Shown here: one piece after another, positions 7,400-14,308 of the stretch
How positions within the stretch are numbered: the first letter of the stretch is position 1
How the letters are laid out: each line of letters starts with the position of its first letter
Virus record (IMG/VR): IMGVR_UViG_3300031951_001363
Location: 1 to 21,833 of that record
DNA: 21,833 nucleotides
Source: a virus
Direction: 5' to 3' (one strand)
Notes under the pieces: model-generated
What the model saw: only the letters and a program-made list of their open reading frames with translations
The model's database searches: none
What the model was told of the DNA's origin: nothing
Program-made: the position numbers and the translations under genes

Positions 7400-9502
7400 T
7401 TAGATGAGTTCTTGGAAATCTTGTCCTGTTCTGGTAGCAATGAAATTAACTAAGATGAATTCTGCTGCCTTGACTGGTTTGATGTAGATATCAACTGCAA
7501 GTTCATTTCTATCAATTACATCAGGTGTATTATTACGTTCGTCACAAACGATAAGGTAATCATACAACCCTTCTGTATTTTTTGCTAATTCAAACACAGG
7601 AGAAATTGAATTTCTGACTCTGGTGCGTGTAAATTCTGTATTAGGTTCGAATACAAAGTATTTGAGTGTTTTTTGTACTGCTCTTTCGAGTGTCAAGAAC
7701 AATCTACGAACATTGACTCTATCAAATGCAGATGGTTTATTTTGTAAGGTCTTTTGACCGAAAATTGTAAACCCATCACCACTGAATAGAACAATAGGAT
7801 TAAGAGATATTGTATATAGGAAGTCTCTTTGTTTTTGATTCGGATTAAATGCAATATCAACAATATTGTTTAATGTGCCTCTATTTAAACCTGCAGGAGC
7901 AATCCATGGTTGTGCAACGGTATCTGTACGAGCATAAACCGCCGCAGCATAACCTGAAGAAGGTATCCAGATCATTTTGTCTGAATAAGCATCATAAACT
8001 TTTAACCAGTTAGCATAAGCTGCTGCATAGTTACTGTTAATTGAAGAATAACAATTTTTAAGAGGTGTATAAATGTTAGTAGAGAATGTAGCTTCTCTTA
8101 AAGAAGTAATCTTTGTATTTTCACCATTAACAAAATTTTGTCTTAAAGGATCAGAAATAAATACGCAATCTTTTCTTATTTCTGTAACAAATCGATTGAA
8201 AACATTGAAGCATGATCTCCAACGTTCAATTACCATGGCATTCGGATTAGTCAATTCGTCAATGTCTACGTATTTTGCATCGTCATAATGGAATGATGAT
8301 GCATTAGCAAACACAGTTGAAAGACCACCATCAACTAAAATATCGACTGAAATGTTTTCAGTTGATTCAATGTGGGTAAGAGCTCTTTCAAGTTTAGTGA
8401 TAATACTACCGGTAATTTTATCGTTATCAATAGTATATGAGGTTGTCCATACACCAACAGGGTATATTGCTTTAGTTTGTTGTAATGTTCTTACACTTAC
8501 ACCAGGATTAACAGAAGTTAAGCTATTCCAATTTGTTTTCTTTGAAAGTGCTGGGTTAATTAAAATTTTAATATTATTAGAAGAGTTATTAACAACATCT
8601 TCTAAGAAGAATGATTTAGTGGTTCCACCTACATTGGCCCCGGTCTTTTTCTTAGAGTCAAAAGAACCGATAAATGATTCGGCTAATCCGTATGTAAGTG
8701 TTTGTGGTTCATATATCGAATTACGAACCTTTAATACTGTTAAGATTACTGAGTCGTTGTAATATTCATCACCGAAATTATAGGTAGGAATAGATTCAAT
8801 GACTTCAGAAACTGAATTTGATCCTTGTAATGAAGCCGCAGCTGAAAGACTGAAACCTAAGCGAGCATCAGGAACAGTGTAATATTTACCACTTCCAGTT
8901 AAACTGTAAAATTTAGTAACAGAAGAGAAGTCTGAGTTAGGTCCAAATTCTGTGTTATCTGCGATACCAATATAATAACCTTCAAAAATTTCATTAACTG
9001 TGGTTTGTGCTTCATTTATAACAATAAAACCAGCATTTAAAGAATTCAAGTTTAATGAAGGGACGTTTAAGGTAGATCCAATATTACCCCAGGTAAAATT
9101 ATTTTGTACAATATCGTTATATTGAGTTTGGTCAAGTGTAACGTGTACGGGTGCACCAATATCAAATCGACCTGAAGCGGAAGCTACTGGATAGAGAAGT
9201 GCACTATATTGATTAGCGAAACCTTCACCTGAACCTGAACCATAAGGGATTCTGGTAGTTAAAAGATTGGCATTTGTACCTACGATTTCTTTAGCGGTAT
9301 AATAAAAATATTTTTCAGCTGCTGTTTCGGGGCGACCATAGATAGTTTCAAATTCTGAAATTGAAGTAACGAGAAGTACTTCATCAATAGGACCTTGATT
9401 AGCAAAACCTGGTAAAAAAACTGTAGTACCTCCACCAACTTGTTGGTAAAGTGATAAGTCTGTTTCTATAATTTGTATACCCGGAGAATTAATTGACTTC
9501 AT
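7400..9502 (-). CDS. 18: Contractile tail sheath protein, gp18-like
   Basis: A 700-residue protein with ATG start, compared with 659 for T4 gp18. It forms the contractile sheath around the tube. The N-terminus (INSPGIQIIETDLS, GGGTTVFLPGFANQGP, then ISEFETIYGRP) is characteristic of phage sheath proteins. The C-terminal domain is also typical: LFLTLERAVQKTLKYFVFEP, then FTRTRVRNSISPVFE, YDYLIVCDERNNTP and a final VDIYIKPVKAAEFILVNFIA. The middle is a variable region of the kind that faces outward in T4 sheath. It lies between a tube-like gene and the tail tube gene, matching the T4 17-18-19 order with one insertion. A CATAAATA element lies 14 nt upstream of the ATG. This is one of the most secure calls in the window. 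Confidence 0.96.
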   Translation of the reverse strand: MKSINSPGIQIIETDLSLYQQVGGGTTVFLPGFANQGPIDEVLLVTSISEFETIYGRPETAAEKYFYYTAKEIVGTNANLLTTRIPYGSGSGEGFANQYSALLYPVASASGRFDIGAPVHVTLDQTQYNDIVQNNFTWGNIGSTLNVPSLNLNSLNAGFIVINEAQTTVNEIFEGYYIGIADNTEFGPNSDFSSVTKFYSLTGSGKYYTVPDARLGFSLSAAASLQGSNSVSEVIESIPTYNFGDEYYNDSVILTVLKVRNSIYEPQTLTYGLAESFIGSFDSKKKTGANVGGTTKSFFLEDVVNNSSNNIKILINPALSKKTNWNSLTSVNPGVSVRTLQQTKAIYPVGVWTTSYTIDNDKITGSIITKLERALTHIESTENISVDILVDGGLSTVFANASSFHYDDAKYVDIDELTNPNAMVIERWRSCFNVFNRFVTEIRKDCVFISDPLRQNFVNGENTKITSLREATFSTNIYTPLKNCYSSINSNYAAAYANWLKVYDAYSDKMIWIPSSGYAAAVYARTDTVAQPWIAPAGLNRGTLNNIVDIAFNPNQKQRDFLYTISLNPIVLFSGDGFTIFGQKTLQNKPSAFDRVNVRRLFLTLERAVQKTLKYFVFEPNTEFTRTRVRNSISPVFELAKNTEGLYDYLIVCDERNNTPDVIDRNELAVDIYIKPVKAAEFILVNFIATRTGQDFQELI

Positions 9503-9528
9503 AATGTTATATATTTTATTTATGTTTT

Positions 9529-10149
9529 TTAGGTCATTTTTTGTGCGTTATAAATTACATCCAACTGACTAAACTGGAATTGTACTGAAGATTTTATGTT
9601 CGTTGCATCATTGTAATCATAGTTAATAGCACCTAGACCTGTGATAAATGCTCCTGAGTAACGAAATTCAATTACTGTTTTATTATATTCATCTTTAGAC
9701 AATAAAGAAAAAATAGATTGATATTCTGTAAGTGTACCATTCTCAATTCGATCCTTCCAAGATTCTGGATCTGTACCCGCATACATTGATTGTAAAGGAT
9801 CACTTAATATTGATAACCATTTCCACAAGATGTAATAATTTTTAAATCTATTATCTACTACAAAATTTACATTTAATGGAGGATAATTTGGACGACTATA
9901 TGAAGTTACATTGTAGGTTTGACCTGAAAAAGGAACTTCTTGTGGTGGTACTAAAATATCAGGAACAATAGTACCAAAAATAGTCAATTGCAACGGATCT
10001 ACCGAAATAGTAGGATCAGTAGAAGCCATTTTTCTCATAATTCTAGGTAAGTTTAAAACAAGAACAAATTTATCTTTTGTTCCCATGTTTAATGGTGACT
10101 GTTGTTGCGGATTACCTAAACTACAAAGATCTACTGGTTCGGGATTCAT
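9529..10149 (-). CDS. Tail-tube-fold protein between terminase and sheath (third gp19-like paralog)
   Basis: I choose the ATG at 10149-10147 (MNPEPVDLCS...), giving 206 residues. This start overlaps the terminase stop as ATGA, a classic coupled arrangement, and is better than the in-frame GTG at 10161 further inside the terminase gene. After FVLVLNLPRIMRK the protein has PPLNVNFVVDNRFKNYYILW and ends with YSGAFITGLGAINYDYND and V-Q-F-Q-F-S-Q-L-D-V. This last part matches the C-terminal pattern of the tail tube protein and T4 gp19 (GA-x-x-x-x-(V/L)-G, then alternating aromatic residues). T4 has no gene between 17 and 18. It could be a terminal tube ring or tail-neck protein; that is inference. 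Confidence 0.55.
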   Translation of the reverse strand: MNPEPVDLCSLGNPQQQSPLNMGTKDKFVLVLNLPRIMRKMASTDPTISVDPLQLTIFGTIVPDILVPPQEVPFSGQTYNVTSYSRPNYPPLNVNFVVDNRFKNYYILWKWLSILSDPLQSMYAGTDPESWKDRIENGTLTEYQSIFSLLSKDEYNKTVIEFRYSGAFITGLGAINYDYNDATNIKSSVQFQFSQLDVIYNAQKMT

Positions 10150-11666
10150 AATGCTTTCCACCCTTCTCCCATAAGATCAAAAAAATCTTTATCTTCTTCA
10201 GGAAAAAGATTTTTATCATTAAACAAAGAAGACGGAGTTGTTGTTTGTTGTTGTAAAGATGACATTGAAATTAAAGGAGTAATTGTTTCTGTATTACTTA
10301 ATTCTTTAACACCATATAATCGTGAATCCTTGTCCCAATATCCTATGTCAGATATTCTAGAAGGTTTTCCTTGATCGTCAAAATCATCTACTTGAAAGTA
10401 TTGTTGGCAAATTTCTGTTTCTAAAATAAACAAAGTCCATACTAACGCCATAACACGATCATCGTAAAAATTGTCATTCTTTTTACGATAAGTTCCGTTT
10501 GGGTATTTAATAAAAGTTTCTAATTCTTTAATAGTATCAATATCATTAATTTGTACACATTGTAATGTATTTGTCCAATATCTCATATTAGAGACACCAG
10601 CAAATCTTAAATTGGTGTGTGATAAAATTCCTAAATGTCTGGTGGTTTGTTGTGTGGTTGAAGATATTTTAGAACATGATACTATTTTTTCATATTCATG
10701 TTTGTGGTACAGTGCATCAATAACTTGACCACCACAATTATTTCTTTCTACTAATAATGGCGGATTTCCCCATTGACCACACAATTTCACCAAATTATTA
10801 GCAAAGTGATAAGGTTCAATAGAATTATCTCCATAAATTGCTACTTGTTTAATATCTTTTAAATCAGTTATATCTAATACTTGAGCAACAGATGCAGCTC
10901 TTCCTATACCTTCACCAACATCCACCCCGATAGCATAAAATTTTTGCTGATCTGGTAATTCAAAAACTCTATAAGTGTCATTATCTAAACTATAGATAGG
11001 TGTTTTTCTATTTTCTTTGAATCTTTCAATAATTTGAGCACCCACTGCAGAATTACCGCCATCTAAAAACACATTTCCAAATTCTTGTAAAAATGCTTCT
11101 TCAGAACCAAGGGTGGCTATCATTTGTTCTTTCCATCTATCAGTTCTTCCAGGAATGTCCCACCAATCTACTCTTTCGGCTTTCCAAGTACTCTTACCTC
11201 TTTCAGCTGCAGAATAAACCTCATAAAATTTATTGTCGGTGCCGTTTGGTGTAGAGACTGCAAATATTTTAGATTTTTTACCGGAAGAAATAACAGGAAT
11301 AACAGATTTCCAGAAGTCCTCAATAAGATGTGTATTGTGGTGTAAAATTTCATTTGCATAAAAAACATGCCCGTCATCAACATCAACTATATCATATACA
11401 TAATTCTTATCTATTTTTTCTTTTTTTATAACAATTTCTAAACCGTCTTTTGTTTGAATTTGTTTATTAAGACAATTTTTACACAAAATTTTATTATTAT
11501 TTTTGTCTAAAAATGCATGATTAGCAGATACAATTACATTTTTGTTTTTTTCTGTGGTTACTAAATACAATACCTTTTTACTATATTTTTTTACTCCTTT
11601 AAATTTTTTCCAACCTGTTGGTGTTTCAATAGACCAATCATCTATATTAAATTTTTCATTGTCCAT
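10146..11666 (-). CDS. 17: C-intein plus C-terminal part of terminase large subunit (split gp17)
   Basis: A 506-residue ORF with ATG start. Residues 1-111 are a C-intein (separate entry). Residues 112-506 (395 residues) are the rest of the terminase: FWKSVIPVISSGKKSKIF and VSTPNGT (138-143) match the ATPase coupling motif after Walker B in T4 gp17 (PVISSGRRSKI, TTTPNG). The RNase H-like nuclease carries D249 in AIGVDVGEG, E307 in LLVERNN and D402/D403 in NFYDDRVMALVW, matching T4 D401, E458 and D542. On its own this ORF lacks both Walker motifs, so it cannot be a working packaging motor without joining to the upstream half. Its start overlaps the end of the endonuclease gene by 11 nt. It gives 599 terminase residues after splicing, near T4's 610. 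Confidence 0.95.
   Translation of the reverse strand: MDNEKFNIDDWSIETPTGWKKFKGVKKYSKKVLYLVTTEKNKNVIVSANHAFLDKNNNKILCKNCLNKQIQTKDGLEIVIKKEKIDKNYVYDIVDVDDGHVFYANEILHHNTHLIEDFWKSVIPVISSGKKSKIFAVSTPNGTDNKFYEVYSAAERGKSTWKAERVDWWDIPGRTDRWKEQMIATLGSEEAFLQEFGNVFLDGGNSAVGAQIIERFKENRKTPIYSLDNDTYRVFELPDQQKFYAIGVDVGEGIGRAASVAQVLDITDLKDIKQVAIYGDNSIEPYHFANNLVKLCGQWGNPPLLVERNNCGGQVIDALYHKHEYEKIVSCSKISSTTQQTTRHLGILSHTNLRFAGVSNMRYWTNTLQCVQINDIDTIKELETFIKYPNGTYRKKNDNFYDDRVMALVWTLFILETEICQQYFQVDDFDDQGKPSRISDIGYWDKDSRLYGVKELSNTETITPLISMSSLQQQTTTPSSLFNDKNLFPEEDKDFFDLMGEGWKAL
11334..11666 (-). other. C-intein (IntC), 111 residues, of an atypically split intein
   Basis: Residues 1-111 of the downstream terminase ORF have no terminase counterpart. 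They contain a block B-like segment NVIVSANHAFL with S47-x-x-H50 (usual form Thr-x-x-His), a block F-like segment YDIVDVDDGHVFYANEILHH and block G ending His109-His110-Asn111, with Thr112 as first C-extein residue. With the 33-residue N part the total is 144 residues, mini-intein size. Because block B lies in this half, the break is near the N-terminus (site S1), as in the AceL-TerL intein, unlike the usual DnaE-type split. Confidence 0.9.
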
Positions 11667-12852
11667 AAAAATTAAATTCTTTTTCTGTTATTACTTTATA
11701 TGTTGCATTATTTTTTAGACACCAATTTTTTAAAAAATTTATTTTAGCTTTTGTTTTTTCGTCTATTAGTAAATTTGAAGGTTTAATTTCTATCGCTATC
11801 CTTTTTATTGGGTCCCAAAAATCAACAATATATATTTTTTTCTCATTATTATAGTAATACTCGATTCTTAAAGTTTCATATTCTAAATGCGTATTTTGTT
11901 CGTGAAAAATTAATTCCCAACTACTTCGATATGTTTGTATATTTGTAATTTCACTTTTAAGTCTTTTATGATTAAGACGATTTTGGGTACAAGGAGTAAA
12001 TTCCCCGTTAAAAATTTTATTTTTCATAATTTCTGACATTCTTTCAGAAATTTTATTTTCAATTATTTGTTCTTGCTGTTTTTGTTTTCTTTCTTCTGTC
12101 CAAATTTTTTTATTAGATTCTTTGATTTTTTGTTTAGTTTCTTCACTGTGTTTATAATTTTTTTTAGCTAAAAGTCTTTTTCTTTGAATTTCTTCTGTAA
12201 ATAAAAATGATATATCTTTAATTTTTGCTGCTTCAGATAAACAATCATGTTTGCATTTTTTGTTATTACAAGTTTTTAACAAATAATTAAATGATTTTAT
12301 TTCTTTAAGCGAACCACATTTACAAAAACATCCAGAACCATAAAAATAAAAAATAATTTTTTCAAAATTATTTTTTAAAATTTCGGGAAATTGTCTATTA
12401 AAAACAAAATTTAATAGATTTTTATCCATTATAAATTTTTTATAAGATACTTTTTTAATATAATTTTTTATTTTTTCTTTTACTGTTTTATCATTTAATG
12501 AAATTTTTTCATTATTGTCTGGTATAAAATTATTCACATTTTCAATAAACCAATTTAATTTTTTTGCGCTATATGTTACCTTTCCTTTTAAGTATCCTTT
12601 AACAAAATTACAAAAACGTTTATCCGGAATATTTTCTGGGGGGATATTCCAATATATATGATAATATTTTTGTGCTAAAGGAGCATTTTCTAAAACAGTA
12701 CCATTAAAATAATTTTGAATGTAAAAAAATATTTCTTTTTTATTTCTTAGTGCGTAAAAATTTTCATAATAAACATTTTTATTGAGTTTATTATTACATT
12801 CTGTTGTAAAAAAATTTATAATTTTTTGACGTATAATACTTTTGTCGAGCAT
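11656..12852 (-). CDS. Putative homing endonuclease between split-intein halves (zinc-ribbon, NUMOD3-like, PD-(D/E)XK/Vsr-like)
   Basis: A 398-residue protein with ATG start, very rich in Lys, Asn and Ile. It sits 8 nt after the N half of the terminase and overlaps the C half by 11 nt, in the same direction. The N-terminal 165 residues have no motif I recognise. Residues 175-204 carry six cysteines (175, 177, 179, 195, 200, 204) that could form a zinc ribbon. Residues 232-265 (KHSEETKQKIKESNKKIW and on) resemble the NUMOD3 DNA-binding motif of phage homing endonucleases. The C-terminus has YRSSWE (E313), VDFW (D344) and EIKP (E355, K357), a PD-(D/E)XK arrangement like Vsr-type nucleases. Vsr-like enzymes (I-Bth0305I family) are known in fractured split-intein genes. 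A CATAAATA element lies 5 nt upstream. It probably cuts intein-less terminase alleles; that is inference. Confidence 0.85.
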   Translation of the reverse strand: MLDKSIIRQKIINFFTTECNNKLNKNVYYENFYALRNKKEIFFYIQNYFNGTVLENAPLAQKYYHIYWNIPPENIPDKRFCNFVKGYLKGKVTYSAKKLNWFIENVNNFIPDNNEKISLNDKTVKEKIKNYIKKVSYKKFIMDKNLLNFVFNRQFPEILKNNFEKIIFYFYGSGCFCKCGSLKEIKSFNYLLKTCNNKKCKHDCLSEAAKIKDISFLFTEEIQRKRLLAKKNYKHSEETKQKIKESNKKIWTEERKQKQQEQIIENKISERMSEIMKNKIFNGEFTPCTQNRLNHKRLKSEITNIQTYRSSWELIFHEQNTHLEYETLRIEYYYNNEKKIYIVDFWDPIKRIAIEIKPSNLLIDEKTKAKINFLKNWCLKNNATYKVITEKEFNFYGQ

Positions 12853-12857
12853 AATTT

Positions 12858-12865
12858 TATTTATG
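12858..12865 (-). promoter_or_regulatory. Late-promoter-like or initiation element CATAAATA before the endonuclease gene
   Basis: The minus strand reads CATAAATA, one base from the T4 late octamer, ending 5 nt before the endonuclease ATG, the same spacing as at three other starts in the window. It overlaps the stop codon of the N-terminal terminase half. It may allow separate expression of the endonuclease late in infection, or act in translation initiation. Confidence 0.3.
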
Positions 12866-13574
12866 CATTTTGGAGTGATTTATATAATTCTTCAATATGT
12901 ATATTTTTTATCTCACCCGTTTTTTCATTTTTTAATTTAATGGTCGTGTCACCAGCTAAACACTCAATAAACGCCATTTCGTCAATAATAAGGGATGAAA
13001 TACTTTCACCTCTTACTGCGGTAGAGGTTGTTGTACTAACACCAATACTAGAATCATTATCGAATGTTAAACCAGTTTTACCATATTCTTTGACACCCGG
13101 CTTTAAAAAATTTGGTAGTTGTTCATAAGCTAATCTTATTCTTTTAAATACATTGATAGCTGTTTGTTCTCTATTGGCAACTACCATGATTCTTTGATCT
13201 GATTCAAAACAAGCTAACCAAAGAGCATAAATGGTCATTAATGTAGTTTTACCGAATTGTCGACAAGACAATAAGATAGTAAATCTGTTATTAATTAAAG
13301 ATCGAAGTATCTGTTTTTGTCTGGTGTAGAGGTTAATAACTTCTTTACCTCTATCAAGATTTACTATATAAAAATAATTTTCTGCAAAGTAAATAATATC
13401 ATCTTTACATTTTTTGAGTTCTTCCACCATTTTAGGTGTCCACTCAAATTGTGCTTCAGATTTAGGAACATTTTTATCTCCTCGATAATATTGAAAATCA
13501 TTAATAGGATTTTCGAAAATATCTGGGAATGTTTCTACTGATGGAATTATTTCTTGTTTTTTCTTACGACCCAC
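12861..13574 (-). CDS. 17: N-terminal ATPase part of terminase large subunit plus N-intein (split gp17)
   Basis: A 237-residue ORF; the start is GTG at 13574-13572, with no better ATG between it and the stop of the gene upstream. Residues 46-63 (WTPKMVEELKKCKDDIIY) match the adenine-binding approach of T4 gp17 (WTREMVEEWKKCRDDIVY). Walker A is SCRQFGKTT (103-111) and Walker B with catalytic acid is SLIIDE (194-199), both as in T4 gp17. At residue 205, one residue after AFIE, terminase sequence stops and a 33-residue N-intein starts with CLAGDT, running to the stop. The N-extein is 204 residues. It lacks the long N-terminal extension of T4 gp17. Alone, it has the nucleotide-binding motifs but neither the coupling motif nor the nuclease. 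Confidence 0.95.
   Translation of the reverse strand: MGRKKKQEIIPSVETFPDIFENPINDFQYYRGDKNVPKSEAQFEWTPKMVEELKKCKDDIIYFAENYFYIVNLDRGKEVINLYTRQKQILRSLINNRFTILLSCRQFGKTTLMTIYALWLACFESDQRIMVVANREQTAINVFKRIRLAYEQLPNFLKPGVKEYGKTGLTFDNDSSIGVSTTTSTAVRGESISSLIIDEMAFIECLAGDTTIKLKNEKTGEIKNIHIEELYKSLQNA
12864..12962 (-). other. N-intein (IntN), 33 residues, of an atypically split intein
   Basis: Residues 205-237 of the upstream terminase ORF. It starts with Cys205 (codon TGT at 12962-12960) in the block A pattern CLAGDT, followed by an alternating charged and hydrophobic segment and IEELYKSL at the end. Normal split inteins have about 100 residues in this half; 33 is unusually short but similar to the 25-residue N part of AceL-TerL. 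Cys as residue 1 can make the first acyl shift. Confidence 0.9.
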
Positions 13575-13582
13575 ACTTTTAA

Positions 13583-13945
13583 TTAACCTTGTTGATTTAA
13601 TATACCAACTAAGGTCGAACGCAAGTGTTCAATAAGAGCATCTCTATCTGCTGCATTATGAGCTGCCATAATGCAAATTTTTTCTCCGTTTAAATCATAC
13701 CCCAAAACCATATAACATTTGAGATATTCTTCCATAATAAGAGTTAGATGATCTAAATCTTTTTCTTTGGCTTTATTAGTGTATGTAGTATTATAAAAAC
13801 GTAAAAAAGCTTGTTTGATTAGATCTTCTATTTGAAGAGTACTTTCCCCTAAAATATGATTTGATTTTTTAACATCATTACCCAATTCAGATGCCTGTAT
13901 TTTTTTTGAAACCTTTTTTGGGGTTGGTTTCTTTTTTTGAGGCAT
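13583..13945 (-). CDS. Small conserved-looking protein upstream of terminase, function unknown
   Basis: A 120-residue protein with ATG start. The first 16 residues are strongly basic (MPQKKKPTPKKVSKK). The rest looks helical, with LDHLTLIMEEYLKCYMVLGYD followed by LNGEKICIMAAHNAADRDAL and a final amphipathic helix. It ends 8 nt before the terminase GTG. In T4 the gene before 17 is 16, the small terminase, but I see neither a helix-turn-helix nor similarity to gp16, and the length (120 against 164) differs. It could be a very divergent small terminase or an unrelated conserved T4-type protein. I do not assign a function. Confidence 0.8.
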   Translation of the reverse strand: MPQKKKPTPKKVSKKIQASELGNDVKKSNHILGESTLQIEDLIKQAFLRFYNTTYTNKAKEKDLDHLTLIMEEYLKCYMVLGYDLNGEKICIMAAHNAADRDALIEHLRSTLVGILNQQG

Positions 13946-13949
13946 GATA

Positions 13950-14285
13950 TTACTTATTAGAACTTTGTCTATCTTTGTAACCAGGAGCCTTATTATTAAT
14001 ATTATATTTTACTAAGTGTTCAATTAAAACTTCAAAAGAGCTAGTTTTAATTTTAAGACGTCCTGGGATAAATTGACCTCCATCATATAGCTCAAAATAA
14101 GTTTCATCTAAAAATGGATCATTAACATAGCAAGTACAGAACACAGATGAAACACCAGGATCAATTACAACAGTCCAAGCTCTAGGATCTGATTCACTAT
14201 AATCCGAAAAAAGTTTATATGAATAATAACCTGAATCTCGAAGTCTTTTTAAGATATACCCTAGTGTAGTTAATTTATTTGCCAT
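13950..14285 (-). CDS. Small protein of unknown function
   Basis: A 111-residue protein with ATG start, 4 nt before the basic 120-residue gene. It begins with LTTLGYILKRLRDSGYYSYK, which could form an amphipathic helix, followed by DYSESDPRAWTVVIDPGVSS and VFCTCYVN, a probable beta region with two close cysteines. The C-terminal half continues as beta and helix (GRLKIKTSSFEVLIEHLVKY). It has the look of a compact single-domain protein and I do not recognise the family. A TATAAATT element lies 5 nt upstream of the start. Confidence 0.8.
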   Translation of the reverse strand: MANKLTTLGYILKRLRDSGYYSYKLFSDYSESDPRAWTVVIDPGVSSVFCTCYVNDPFLDETYFELYDGGQFIPGRLKIKTSSFEVLIEHLVKYNINNKAPGYKDRQSSNK

Positions 14286-14290
14286 ACTCT

Positions 14291-14298
14291 AATTTATA
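14291..14298 (-). promoter_or_regulatory. Late-promoter-like or initiation element TATAAATT
   Basis: The minus strand reads TATAAATT, one base from the T4 late octamer, ending 5 nt before the ATG of the 111-residue gene. The spacing equals that at the gp26/gp51-like and endonuclease genes. Confidence 0.3.
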
Positions 14299-14308
14299 CA
14301 GAATAAAA

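Noticed and set aside
8073-8762. Plus-strand ORFs opposite the sheath gene
   Set aside because: Antisense shadows of a secure sheath gene; no start signal or domain.
10150-10161. GTG start at 10161 for the gene after the terminase
   Set aside because: The ATG at 10149 forms an ATGA overlap with the terminase stop, a typical coupled start; the GTG would extend the overlap to 16 nt.
11168-11386. Minus-strand 72-codon ORF in another frame
   Set aside because: Contained within the C half of the terminase; low-complexity Met/Phe-rich product and no independent evidence.
11334-12962. A group I or II intron carrying an endonuclease in the terminase gene
   Set aside because: Translated intein blocks (Cys1, block B His, His-Asn-Thr) flank the endonuclease on both sides and the halves have their own stop and start codons; I saw no need for an RNA intron, although I cannot fold the RNA here.
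10146-13574. Terminase broken by frameshift or a pseudogene
   Set aside because: Both halves end and begin with intein-type sequence at matching points, the key ATPase and nuclease residues are intact, and the joined length fits T4 gp17; decay would not give this pattern.
13583-13945. Small terminase subunit (gp16)
   Set aside because: Position fits, but no helix-turn-helix or similarity to gp16 is visible and the length is short, so I left the function open.
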